NCBI GenBank assembly: GCA_963708675.1
Contig: CAVPTO010000003.1
Location: 434,001-498,000, forward strand
DNA length: 64,000 nucleotides
Source: DATAXP01 sp963708675
GTDB lineage: Bacteria > Planctomycetota > Planctomycetia > Pirellulales > PNKZ01
Direction of reading: 5' to 3'
Shown here: positions 26,490-35,020 of the stretch, piece by piece
Layout: every line of letters starts with the position of its first letter
Position numbering within the stretch: the first letter of the stretch is position 1
Notes under the pieces: generated by a model
What the model was told of the DNA's origin: nothing
Databases searched by the model: none
Seen by the model: the letters and a program-made list of their open reading frames with translations, nothing else
Program-made: the position numbers and the translations under genes

Positions 26490-27761
26490 TCAACTCGCCT
26501 GTGACGCGAGTTGCTTGACATCTTGCACGAGCGCCCGCAGAAACGGCTCGACGTCGGTCACAAGGCCGACCGTCTGAAACGACCCCCGATCGCTGAGCTT
26601 GATCACCGTCGACGGATTGATATCGACGCACACCACATGCACCCACGCTGGCAGTAAGTTGCCAACCGCAATCGAGTGCAGCGTCGTGGCGATCATCAGG
26701 CAGAACGTCACGTCGTGAATCGCCGCCCGCATCTGCCGCTGAGCTTCGAGCGTGTCGGTGATCACCTCTGGCAGCGGACCGTCGTCGCGAATACTTCCGG
26801 CCAACAAAAACTCGGTGCCGTTCTTCACGCACTCGTACATGATGCCTGACGTCAGCGCCCCGCTTTCGACCGCTTTGCGAATGCCGCCTAGCCGACGAAT
26901 GCGATTGATCGCGCGAAGATGGTGCTCGTGTCCTGCCTCGACGCTCATGCCTTGATCGAGCCGCACGCCCAAGCTGGTGCCGAACATCGCCTGCTCGATG
27001 TCGTGAGTTGCCAGCGCATTGCCCGCGAACAAACGATCGATGTACCCACCGCGAATCAACTCGCACATGTGCTCGCCGCTGCCGGTATGCACGATCGCCG
27101 GGCCGCCGACGATGAGCGTCTTGCCGCCGCTCGCATGACATCGCAACAGCTCGCGTGCGATCTCACGAATCGCAACGCCTTTGGGTTTCTCTGTCGAAAC
27201 GCTCGAGCCCATGAACTCGAACATGTGCTTGTCCGCGCCGCGATCCTCGGGAATCACACGCACACCGGCATAGCTGACGACGATCGGATCGCCGAGCTTA
27301 ACGTCGGTCATCGCCACGGAACGGGCTTGTGCGTTCTTCGCGTCGACCACGATGCCGCAGTCCATCTCCTGATCGGCCACGTCGATCCAATGGCCGTCGA
27401 GACGCACCTGCGTGCGATGGTTCGTAGTGCTGTAGAACCCCTCAGGAAATGCCCCCGGCATGTCGGCCGCGACGAGGCGACAATCCTGCGCCGAGGTCGG
27501 CACCGCGCCGTGGTCGTAAATCTGGGCGAGAATCTGCGTGAGCAAGGCGTCGTTCGGCGCCTCGACGTCGATCACCGCTTCGCTCGGATCCTGCCTCGCC
27601 TGGCCGATGACGATCGTCTTGATGCGGAACGATCCGCCCGCCGTGGTAATGATGTCGAGAATTTTCGGCAGGATCAGGCTGTCGATAATGTGGCCGCGGA
27701 CTTCGACTTCCTCGACGGCGGCCGCCTGCTGCTTCTTCGGTTGCCGGCTCTTCGTGCTCAT
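26490..27761 (-). CDS. TIGR00300-type ornithine cyclodeaminase (LOR/SDH-related)
   Basis: The 423 aa protein matches the LOR/SDH bifunctional-enzyme conserved region (TIGR00300), the domain fused to arginine dihydrolase in AgrE and found in the archaeal-type ornithine cyclodeaminase. This activity makes proline and ammonia from ornithine with NAD. Landmarks are VEVRGHIIDSLILPKILD, FPEGFYSTTNHRT, EMDCGIVVD, GPAIVHTGSGEHMCELI, FAGNALATHDIEQAMFGTSLGV, HEHHLRAINRIR and SIRDDGPLPEVITDT. The N-terminal 18 residues are Lys/Gln-rich. It is the upstream gene of a two-gene unit with the dihydrolase. A role in arginine-to-proline catabolism follows from this pairing and is inference for this organism. 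Confidence 0.87.
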   Translation of the reverse strand: MSTKSRQPKKQQAAAVEEVEVRGHIIDSLILPKILDIITTAGGSFRIKTIVIGQARQDPSEAVIDVEAPNDALLTQILAQIYDHGAVPTSAQDCRLVAADMPGAFPEGFYSTTNHRTQVRLDGHWIDVADQEMDCGIVVDAKNAQARSVAMTDVKLGDPIVVSYAGVRVIPEDRGADKHMFEFMGSSVSTEKPKGVAIREIARELLRCHASGGKTLIVGGPAIVHTGSGEHMCELIRGGYIDRLFAGNALATHDIEQAMFGTSLGVRLDQGMSVEAGHEHHLRAINRIRRLGGIRKAVESGALTSGIMYECVKNGTEFLLAGSIRDDGPLPEVITDTLEAQRQMRAAIHDVTFCLMIATTLHSIAVGNLLPAWVHVVCVDINPSTVIKLSDRGSFQTVGLVTDVEPFLRALVQDVKQLASQAS

Positions 27762-27914
27762 CCGTGTTTCCTCACTGTGCGGCTATCGTCACTGTGCGGC
27801 TCGTTCCTGGTCGAAGCTCGACCCGGGAATTGTACGGCCACGCGAATCGAATCGAACAGCCCCGAGTGCCAGCGGCAACGATGGAACGTGTTGTTACGGC
27901 TAGGAATCGCGTTC

Positions 27915-27943
27915 TTCCCACTTTCGGGCGGTCACCCTATAAT
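27915..27943 (+). promoter_or_regulatory. Candidate promoter upstream of the charged protein and ABC transporter genes
   Basis: A perfect TATAAT at 27938-27943 is preceded 17 bases upstream by a weak TTCCCA. It lies about 90 bases before the preferred ATG at 28032 and faces away from the divergent ornithine cyclodeaminase gene. Confidence 0.45.
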
Positions 27944-28031
27944 CGGGCGGTTCGCCTTTTGAATGACTTCACGGGCACGCCGACGGCGCGGACACTCGCG
28001 ACGAGCACCCGTTTCTCGCATTGCACGCAAA

Positions 28032-29393
28032 ATGACCGACTCGAAAAATCGTTGGCAGGAATTGGCCGCCCAACTCGGCGCGGACTCGCAACCATCGGAA
28101 ACTCGACCCAAGCGCGAAGCGACACCCGCGCCGCCACCGCAAGCGAAGAAGGCCGCCCCTCCGGCAAAGCCGAAGCCTCGCGCAAATTGGGGCGATGTAG
28201 CGTCGACGTTGGGACTCGAGCCGCCGCCGGCCCCGCCTCCGCGACCGGAAGTTTCACGAGCCGAGCCGCCGCGAGTTGAGTCGCAACGTGCCGAATCGCA
28301 ACGCGCCGAGCCGATTCGCAGCGAAATTCCGCGCACCGTCGAGCCCGAAGCGCGATCGGCGTCGTCGAGCGAGCCGCCTTCGTCGCGACCGCCTCGCGAG
28401 CGCTCGTCACGTGACCGGCCTGCGCAGGATCGCGGGTCGCGGGATCGGCCGCCCCGCGAGTTCCGACAGCGCGAAGATCGTCCGTCGCATGAGAGACCCG
28501 AACGCGCGCCACCGCGATCGGCCGAGCCGCCGGCAAGGAACGCCCAAGGCGACGATGAGGTCATCATTGAGGCTGAATTTGTCGAAGAGTTCGACTCGCG
28601 TGGCCCGGCGAAGGAGAGCGCCGAAGGCTCGGCCGACGAACCGCGTCGCCGTCGTCGTCGACGTCGCCGTGGCGGACGCCGCCGCGGTGGGAGCCGCGAA
28701 GGCGGCGAAGCATCGCGACCGGTGGGTGCGGGACGCGAAAACAAAACCGATGAGCCGGACGACGATTTCGAACCACGCGCGAGCATCGTAGGCGACGACC
28801 TTGATGATTTGGATGATCGCGACGTGCTCGACCGTGATGTGCTCGATCGTGATGACGATGACATTCTCGAACGAGATGATGACGAACACGACGACGACGA
28901 CGAGATTGACGACCTCTCCGGTCCACGCCCCGCCGCTCAACAGCGCGACGATCGTGGTGGCCGCGAAGGCCAAGAAGGTCGTCGCCGTCGCGGGGGCCGA
29001 CGCCGTGGCGGTCGGCGTCGCCGCCCGGCCGATGATCGTGGGCCGCGCAGCGAGCCTGGCTCGCGAGAACCGGCATCGCGAGAGCCCGTCGCTCGACAGC
29101 CGGTGAAGCCGGTCAACGACGATGATCCGGATGATCTCGACTTCGACGATCTTGAACCGGTACGCGCCGAGTCGGCGTATGAGACAGTGCCGCCGATGCA
29201 CGGCGAAGACGAAGATCACGACGACGACGATGATCTCGGCGACGCGAAGCTCGGACATCGTGGCATTCCGACTTGGGAAGAAGCGTTGTCGGTCATCATC
29301 GACGCCAACATGGAAGCACGCGCCAAAAACCCACAATCGGGCCAAAGCCGAGGTCGCGGCCGAGGCTGGGGACGCGGCAAGCCACGCCACTAA
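28032..29393 (+). CDS. Highly charged, disordered protein with Arg/Gly and Asp/Glu blocks
   Basis: No catalytic domain is visible. The preferred start MTDSKNRWQELAAQLGAD (28032) begins a short amphipathic segment that is echoed later (RANWGDVASTLGLEPP). A Pro/Arg/Glu-rich disordered part follows, then alternating blocks: RRRRRRRRRRGGRRRGG, a run of DDLDDLDDRDVLDRD-type acidic repeats with DDDD tracts, a second RRRRGGRRRGGRRRR block and another acidic block. The C-terminus is ordered-looking (HRGIPTWEEALSVIIDANM) and ends in RGRGRGWGRGKPRH. RG/RGG-rich tails are common in RNA-binding proteins, so a nucleic-acid or condensate role is plausible but unproven. The stop overlaps the next start as TAATG. 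An in-frame ATG at 27963 is possible. Confidence 0.68.
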   Translation: MTDSKNRWQELAAQLGADSQPSETRPKREATPAPPPQAKKAAPPAKPKPRANWGDVASTLGLEPPPAPPPRPEVSRAEPPRVESQRAESQRAEPIRSEIPRTVEPEARSASSSEPPSSRPPRERSSRDRPAQDRGSRDRPPREFRQREDRPSHERPERAPPRSAEPPARNAQGDDEVIIEAEFVEEFDSRGPAKESAEGSADEPRRRRRRRRRGGRRRGGSREGGEASRPVGAGRENKTDEPDDDFEPRASIVGDDLDDLDDRDVLDRDVLDRDDDDILERDDDEHDDDDEIDDLSGPRPAAQQRDDRGGREGQEGRRRRGGRRRGGRRRRPADDRGPRSEPGSREPASREPVARQPVKPVNDDDPDDLDFDDLEPVRAESAYETVPPMHGEDEDHDDDDDLGDAKLGHRGIPTWEEALSVIIDANMEARAKNPQSGQSRGRGRGWGRGKPRH

Positions 29394-30463
29394 TGAACTT
29401 CGGTTCGCACCGCATCGTGCAAAGCGCGCAACGAATCTGCGCCGGGTTAGCCGCGTCGCTTGCGACGCGCGTTGCAAGCAACGCGGCTAAACTCACAATC
29501 TGCACCCTGCTCGCCGCGTTGCTGCTTGGCTGTGGTGGCTCCGGCGGCCCGCGCCGTCTCGTCATCGCCGTCATCCCCAAGGGCACGACGCACGAGTTCT
29601 GGAAGTCCGTCCATGCCGGCGCCGTTCAGGCCGCCAAAGAACATGGCGAGAAACAGAACGTCACGGTCGAGATTCTTTGGAAAGGCCCCTTCCGCGAAGA
29701 CGATACCGAAGGGCAGATCAGCATCGTGCAAGACTGCATCACGCGCGGCGTGTCAGGCATCGTGCTCGCTCCGCTGAACTCGCAAGCCTTGGTGCCCTAT
29801 GTTGCCGAGGCCCATCGCGAAGGTATTCCGACCGTCATCTTCGACAGCGGGCTGGACGACCAATCGAAGATCGTCAGCTACGTCGCCACCGACAACCGCA
29901 ACGGCGGCGCGATCGCAGCCCGAGAGCTGGCACGTCAGCTCGACGGCAAAGGCAACGTCATTCTGATGCGCTACAACCAGGGAAGCGAAAGCACCGAGGC
30001 ACGCGAGGAAGGTTTTCTCGCGACTCTGGCGGCCGAGTTTCCCGGCATCAAAATCCTCAGCTCGACGCAGTACTCCGGCACCACGCCCGACACTTCGCTC
30101 GCCAAGGCTGAGGACTTGCTGACGGTGTATGGCAAGGACGTGAATGGGATGTTCGCCGTGTGCGAGCCGAACAGCCAAGGCGTGCTGCGTGCACTGGAAC
30201 AATCCGACCTGGCGGGCAAGGTGAAGTTCGTTGCTTTCGACCCCAGCCCGCACTTGATCGAGGCGATGAAGCAAGGCAAGATCAGCGCCATCGTGCTGCA
30301 GGACCCCGTGCAAATGGGCTACCTCGCCACGAAGGCGGTGCTGGATCACATTGACGGCAAGCCGGTCGAGAAACGCATCGCGACCGGCGAGTTCGTCGCC
30401 AATCGCGAGAACATGGAAGAGGCGCGGATGCACGAGTTGTTGCATCCACCGGTTTTCGAGTGA
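29393..30463 (+). CDS. Sugar-binding lipoprotein of a ribose-type ABC transporter
   Basis: This 356 aa periplasmic-binding protein belongs to the RbsB/LacI-like group: LVIAVIPKGTTHEFWKSVHAGA, VSGIVLAPLNSQALVP, TVIFDSGLDD, YVATDNRNGGAIAARELA, and VKFVAFDPSPHLIEAMKQGKISAIVLQDP. A hydrophobic segment ending LLLGCGG is a lipobox, so it is probably membrane-tethered. The only start upstream of the lipobox that fits is the ATG at 29393, which overlaps the preceding stop as TAATG. As a result a family A palindrome (29447-29490) is translated as part of the unusually long signal region. It is followed by the matching ATPase and permease genes. The sugar is unknown. Confidence 0.88.
   Translation: MNFGSHRIVQSAQRICAGLAASLATRVASNAAKLTICTLLAALLLGCGGSGGPRRLVIAVIPKGTTHEFWKSVHAGAVQAAKEHGEKQNVTVEILWKGPFREDDTEGQISIVQDCITRGVSGIVLAPLNSQALVPYVAEAHREGIPTVIFDSGLDDQSKIVSYVATDNRNGGAIAARELARQLDGKGNVILMRYNQGSESTEAREEGFLATLAAEFPGIKILSSTQYSGTTPDTSLAKAEDLLTVYGKDVNGMFAVCEPNSQGVLRALEQSDLAGKVKFVAFDPSPHLIEAMKQGKISAIVLQDPVQMGYLATKAVLDHIDGKPVEKRIATGEFVANRENMEEARMHELLHPPVFE
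29447..29490. repeat. Palindromic repeat family A inside a signal-peptide coding region
   Basis: TTAGCCGCGTCGCTTGCGACG and its near-complement ending GCGGCTAA form a palindrome with about two mismatches. It lies in frame within the binding-protein gene and is translated as part of the N-region before the lipobox. No start codon occurs between the repeat and the lipobox. Confidence 0.8.
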
Positions 30464-30464
30464 A

Positions 30465-30600
30465 ACCCTCTCCTCGGTGCGGAAGAGGGTGGTTCGCCGC
30501 AGGCGAACCGGGTGAGGGGCGTCGTGAAATGCATCGCTCAAGATAGCGCTAACCACCCTCATCCGGCCTTCGGCCACCTTCTCCCAAAGGGAGAAGGGTT
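30465..30600. repeat. Long palindromic repeat family B between binding protein and ATPase genes
   Basis: The copy contains CCCTCTCC, GAGGGTGGTTCGCC, GCGAACCGGGTGAGGG, then CACCCTCATCCGGCC, TTCGGCCACCTTCTCCC and AAAGGGAGAAGGG. Its last arm ends just before the ATPase gene and supplies GGAGAAGG as the probable ribosome-binding site. Confidence 0.8.
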
Positions 30601-30603
30601 TTC

Positions 30604-32100
30604 ATGATGGCCGCAAACACAGTCCTCTCGATCCAAAACATCGGCAAACGCTTCGGCGCCACGCAAGCGCTCAGCGACGTATCGCTCGAAGCCCGCGGCG
30701 GCGAGGTGCTCGCACTCATCGGCGAGAACGGAGCGGGCAAAAGCACGCTGATGAAAATTCTCAGCGGCGCGCTCAAGCCCGATGAAGGCACGATCCACCT
30801 TGCCGGCAAACCGTTCGTGCCCAGCGGTCCGCACGAAGCGCGTACCGCCGGCATCGCGATGATCTATCAGGAGCTGAACCTCGCTCCCGACTTGAGCGTG
30901 ATGGACAACGTCATGCTCGGCCAAGAGCTGCACACCGCCGGTTTTGTCCACCGTGGCGAGCAATCGCGACGAGTGCGTGAAGCGCTCGCGCTGCTCGGTC
31001 ATGGCAACCTCGACATCGACACGCCCGTGCGAGACCTCCCGATCGGCTTGCAGCAACTCGTCGAAATCGCGCGGGCGTTGGTGTTCGACGCGCGTTTCAT
31101 CATGTTCGACGAGCCGACCAGCTCGCTGACGAAGCCCGATGCCGAACACCTCTTTGAGGTCATCGCGCGTTTGAAACAGTCGGGGCGGGCGATCCTTTAC
31201 GTCAGCCACTTCCTCGAAGAGATTCGGGCCGTCGCCGATCGCTACACGGTACTCCGCGATGGTCGCAGCGTCGGCAGTGGCCTGCTCGCCGAGAAAAGCG
31301 AAGCGGAAATCATCGCGCTGATGGTCGGACGCTCCGTCGACGACCTGTTCCCCCGCGTGCCGCACGAACCAGGCGAAACCATTCTGTCGCTCGAAGGCCT
31401 CACCGGTCGCGACATGCCGAGAGACGTGAGCTTCGTCCTGCGGCGAGGCGAAATCCTCGGCATCGCGGGGCTGGTAGGCGCCGGACGCACCGAATTGTTG
31501 CGGGCGATCTACGGTCTCGACGCGGTCCGCTCAGGCCAGGTGAAAGTTGCGAACGTTGTATCGTCGCAATCGCCACAGGCTCGCATCCGTGCGGGGCTTG
31601 GCCTCGTTTCCGAAGATCGCAAAACGGAAGGACTCGCGCAAGATCGTTCGATCGCCGACAATCTCACGCTTAGCCGGCTGCAACCGTACAGTCGCGGCGG
31701 GTGGCTGAACCTTCGCCGCCGCCACGAAGCGGTCGAGCACTGGATGCAGACGTTCGCCGTCAAGGCACGCTCGCCAGAGCAAACGATCGGTGAACTCTCC
31801 GGCGGCAATCAGCAAAAAATCGCCATCGCGCGGCTGTTGCATCAGCAGGCCGACGTGATGTTGCTCGACGAACCGACTCGCGGCATCGACGTTGGCACGA
31901 AGGTCGAAATCTATCGCATGCTCGGGCAGTTGGCCGCCGAGGGAAAGGCGATTATCTTCGTGAGTTCCTATCTGCCGGAACTGTTGGCGATGTGTGATTC
32001 GATCGGCGTCATGTCGCGCGGGCGATTGCGGGCGATTCGGCCCGTCGACGAGTGGACGCAAGAAAGCGCGATGGCGACCGCCGTCGGAGGCGAGGCTTGA
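30604..32100 (+). CDS. Double-domain sugar ABC transporter ATPase (RbsA/MglA type)
   Basis: The 498 aa protein has two ABC domains in tandem. The first has a full Walker A (GENGAGKSTLMK) and FDEPTSSLT Walker B. The second has the degenerate GLVGAGRTELLRAIYG typical of RbsA/MglA, plus signature LSGGNQQKIAIARLL and LLDEPTRGID. It would power import by the binding protein and permease on either side. Two adjacent in-frame ATGs (30604, 30607) follow GGAGAAGG supplied by the family B repeat. Length and order of domains match the carbohydrate-uptake-2 family. The transported sugar cannot be told from sequence. Confidence 0.93.
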   Translation: MMAANTVLSIQNIGKRFGATQALSDVSLEARGGEVLALIGENGAGKSTLMKILSGALKPDEGTIHLAGKPFVPSGPHEARTAGIAMIYQELNLAPDLSVMDNVMLGQELHTAGFVHRGEQSRRVREALALLGHGNLDIDTPVRDLPIGLQQLVEIARALVFDARFIMFDEPTSSLTKPDAEHLFEVIARLKQSGRAILYVSHFLEEIRAVADRYTVLRDGRSVGSGLLAEKSEAEIIALMVGRSVDDLFPRVPHEPGETILSLEGLTGRDMPRDVSFVLRRGEILGIAGLVGAGRTELLRAIYGLDAVRSGQVKVANVVSSQSPQARIRAGLGLVSEDRKTEGLAQDRSIADNLTLSRLQPYSRGGWLNLRRRHEAVEHWMQTFAVKARSPEQTIGELSGGNQQKIAIARLLHQQADVMLLDEPTRGIDVGTKVEIYRMLGQLAAEGKAIIFVSSYLPELLAMCDSIGVMSRGRLRAIRPVDEWTQESAMATAVGGEA

Positions 32101-32103
32101 TTC

Positions 32104-32246
32104 TTACCCTCGCCCCTTGGGGGGAGAGGGTGGTTCGTCGAAGACGAACCGGGTGAGGGGTGAATCGTGTACAAGATTAAAAACCACGCGTGGGCAGCGC
32201 TCCCTCATCCGGCCTTCGGCCACCTTCTCCCGAAGGGAGAAGGATG
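32104..32246. repeat. Long palindromic repeat family B between ATPase and permease genes
   Basis: The organisation is the same as in the copy at 30465: a CCCTTGGGGGGAGAGGG half, GGTTCGTCG...GACGAACCGGGTGAGGG, then CCCTCATCCGGCC and CACCTTCTCCCGAAGGGAGAAGG. The terminal GGGAGAAGG directly precedes the permease ATG. Confidence 0.82.
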
Positions 32247-33236
32247 ATGGCACGCGATCGCATCTCGCTGCGCCTTCTCGCGACGTCGCTGGGCCCGCTG
32301 ATTGCGCTTGCCGTCGTCTTCGCGCTATTCGCCATTGCGGACTATGCAACCAGCGGCGAGATGCGTTTTGTCAGTCTGCGCAACCTTCGCACGATGATGG
32401 TGCAAACGTCAACCGTCGCCGTCGCGGCACTCGGCATGACGGTCATCATCATCGCCGGCGGCATCGACCTTTCGGCAGGAACGGCCCTCGCGTTGTCGGC
32501 AACGGTGCTCGCGTGGCTGCTGCGCGAAGGTTACTCCAGCAGCGTGGCGATTGTCGGTGGTGTTGGCGCGGCCGTCGTCGCGGGTTTGCTTAATGGCGTG
32601 CTCATCAGCTTATTGCGAGTCGTGCCGTTCATCATTACGCTCGGCACGATGACCGCATATGTTGGCGTGGCGAAGATCGTCGCCAAAGAAACGACCGTGC
32701 GTCCGCTGCCCGAGCAAATTCCCGAGTGGCTTGGCGAGTTGGTCGCCTCGCGGCCCAACCCCGAATGGCTGGTGCTGCCGCTCGGCGTGTGGGTGGCGCT
32801 CGTCTTGGCGGCGATCTTGTCGGCCGTGCTGCGATACACCATCTTTGGACGTTACGTCTTCGCGATCGGCTCGAACGAATCGACAGCGCGGCTGTGCGGC
32901 GTAAATGTCCCGTGGGTGAAAGTGGCCGTCTACACCTTGGCGGGATTATTCGTCGGCATCGCGGGGATGTATCAGTTCGCGCGACTGTCGAGCGGCAATC
33001 CGACCTCCGGCCTCGGCCTGGAACTCAAGATTATCGCGGCCGTGGTGATCGGCGGCGGAAGCCTCAGCGGAGGCCGCGGGACGGTGCTGGGCACGCTCGC
33101 CGGGGCGATGATGATGGGCGTGATTGCCAGCGGTTGTACGTTGTTGGGACTCAGCAACCCGGTGCAGGATATTATTGTAGGGGTGATCATCGTCGCCGCC
33201 GTGACGTTGGATCAACTTCGGCAACGAACCCGATAA
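32244..33236 (+). CDS. Sugar ABC transporter permease (RbsC type)
   Basis: The 330 aa hydrophobic protein has about eight to ten transmembrane helices. It carries the family segment VAALGMTVIIIAGGIDLSAGTALALSATVLA and the FGRYVFAIGSNESTARLCGVNV loop that contacts the ATPase, followed by LKIIAAVVIGGGSLSGGRGTVLGT, all typical of RbsC-type permeases. The paired ATGs at 32244/32247 directly follow GGGAGAAGG from the repeat. An open frame extends to 32190 but those residues are translated repeat. It completes a binding protein, ATPase and permease set. No repressor or kinase gene is next to it. Confidence 0.92.
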   Translation: MMARDRISLRLLATSLGPLIALAVVFALFAIADYATSGEMRFVSLRNLRTMMVQTSTVAVAALGMTVIIIAGGIDLSAGTALALSATVLAWLLREGYSSSVAIVGGVGAAVVAGLLNGVLISLLRVVPFIITLGTMTAYVGVAKIVAKETTVRPLPEQIPEWLGELVASRPNPEWLVLPLGVWVALVLAAILSAVLRYTIFGRYVFAIGSNESTARLCGVNVPWVKVAVYTLAGLFVGIAGMYQFARLSSGNPTSGLGLELKIIAAVVIGGGSLSGGRGTVLGTLAGAMMMGVIASGCTLLGLSNPVQDIIVGVIIVAAVTLDQLRQRTR

Positions 33237-33252
33237 CCCATCCACGCCGCAA

Positions 33253-33274
33253 CCCACAGACGGCCGTCCGTGGG
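33253..33274. repeat. Short palindrome CCCACAGACGG...CCGTCCGTGGG (family F)
   Basis: A 22-base near-perfect palindrome lies 16 bases after the permease stop and may act as its transcript end. Confidence 0.5.
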
Positions 33275-33292
33275 CCTGAGTAACGCACCGCC

Positions 33293-34945
33293 ATGCACGC
33301 ACCCAACACGCCACAGTACCGCGAGCTTCTCGACTCGCTGCGCAAGCAGTTCCCGCAGCCTGTCTCCGACCCGGTACACGACGCCTACTTCGTCTTCTCG
33401 ATTCTGCGCTCTCAACGAGGTCGATCAACTCAAGTCGCAAACGCCGCTGCTGGGCGCCGCTGTCGAACCCGACTATCGCCGTGCACTCAGCTCGCGCATG
33501 GCCGATCAGACACAATCGCTCGAGGAGTGCATTCCGCAGTTGGTGAAACACCTCGAAGGACTGTTCCTCTGGGGGCACCCGCTCAGCCAGGTGAACGTCA
33601 TTCCGCCGCCGTCGATTGCCGGCATCATCGGCGTGCTACTCGCGAGCACATTCAATCCGAACTTGTGCAGCGACGAAAGCGGCCGCGGCGTTTCCGAGGC
33701 CGAGGTCCTGCGCGATTGCCATGTCGGCCGACCTCGTAGGCTACGATCCTGAGAAGGTCGGGGGCGCGTTCACGTTCGGTGGAACCGGCGCGATGCTCTA
33801 TGCCGCAAAGGTCGGTTTGGAGAAGCGCTCCCCGGCACGCTACGTCATGGACTTCGCAAGGACGCCGTCATTCTGACTTCGACCAGCGGGCACTACTGCG
33901 CGCTCAGCGTGGCGGGTTGGTTGGGTCTCGGCCAGGAGAACGTCGTCAAGATTCCTTGTCGTCACGACAACTCGATGCATCTCGGCAAACTTGCGTTGAT
34001 CGGCGCGAAACACTCGCCGCAGGCAGGCCGATTGCGGCGATCATCGCCACGATGGGTTCGACCGACGCGTTTGGCATCGACGATTTGGAAGCGATGCGTC
34101 GCTTGCGTGACGACCTTGTTGAAGAGTTCAAGTTGCCGTATCGCCCACATCTGCACGCCGACGCCGTCATCGGCTGGGCGTGGAGCGTGTTCAACGACTA
34201 CGACTTCGTCGGCAATCCGCTCGGCTTCCGCGGTCGCACGGTTCGCGCGCTCGCGGCAGCGCATCATCGCATGCAACATTTGCGATTGGCCGACTCGGTG
34301 GGAATCGATTTCCACAAGACCGGCTTCGCACCGTATATCTCGTCGCTGGTGATGTTCGGCGATCGCGCGGACCTGCAGACGATTAGCCGTGTGCGCGAAT
34401 CGATGCCGTACCTGTATCAGTCGGGCGAGAACCATCCGGGCATGTTCACGCTCGAAACCAGTCGCAGCGGCACCGGTCCGATGGCGGCGCTAGCGAACTT
34501 GCTGATGCTCGGCAAGCAAGGTCTGCGAACGCTGCTGGGGCATATCGTCGAAATGGCCGAAGTGTTGCGAGAAGGGTTGGAGTCGCATCCGGATCTGACG
34601 GTGCTCAACGGTGAGAATGTCGGGCCGGTGACGCTATTCCGCGTTTATCCGAGCGGCGTCGACACGTTCAGCGTGAAAGAACGCGAGATGAGCGACGCCG
34701 GCTTTCAACAACAGTTGATCGAGTACAACGCGCTGAATCGGCGAGTGTTCGAGCGCGTGCACGCCGAGGCCTTGGCGGGTGACGGCGTCGTGTTGTCGAT
34801 GACCGATTGTTATCAACAGTCGGACTTCGGCACGCCGATCGTCGCGCTGAAGAGTTACGTCCTCTCGCCGTTCACGGAAGAAGAACGGATGCGGTCGATT
34901 ATCGACGCCGTGCTGAGAGCGCGCGATGCGGTGTTGAAGGGATGA
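33293..34945 (+). pseudogene. PLP-dependent decarboxylase gene with four frame breaks
   Basis: Pieces in three frames together make one group II decarboxylase-like protein (glutamate/diaminobutyrate decarboxylase family). They are MHAPNTPQYRELLDSLRK at the start, PPPSIAGIIGVLLASTFNPNL, GGAFTFGGTGAMLYAAKVGLEK (cofactor phosphate region), ILTSTSGHYC, HLHADAVIGWA (Asp region), and DSVGIDFHKTGFAPY with the PLP lysine. The frame changes near 33412, 33715, 33833 and 34015. The first two are repaired by adding a GC dinucleotide to a CGCG tract, and the third by one G after GAGAAG. From 34030 to the stop the frame is intact. Either the gene is decaying or the sequence has errors. Intact, it would be about 550 aa and remove a carboxyl group from an amino acid. 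Confidence 0.8.
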
Positions 34946-34951
34946 CATCTG

Positions 34952-35015
34952 TTTAGCCGCGACGCGTAGCGAGCGCTCGCCGCCGAACACGCGCTCGCTG
35001 CGCGTCGCGGCTAAA
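34952..35015. repeat. Palindromic repeat family A
   Basis: The 25-base arms at 34952-34976 and 34991-35015 (TTTAGCCGCGACGCG...CGCGTCGCGGCTAAA) differ at one position. The repeat separates the convergent decarboxylase and aminotransferase genes. Confidence 0.88.
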
Positions 35016-35020
35016 CGTGA

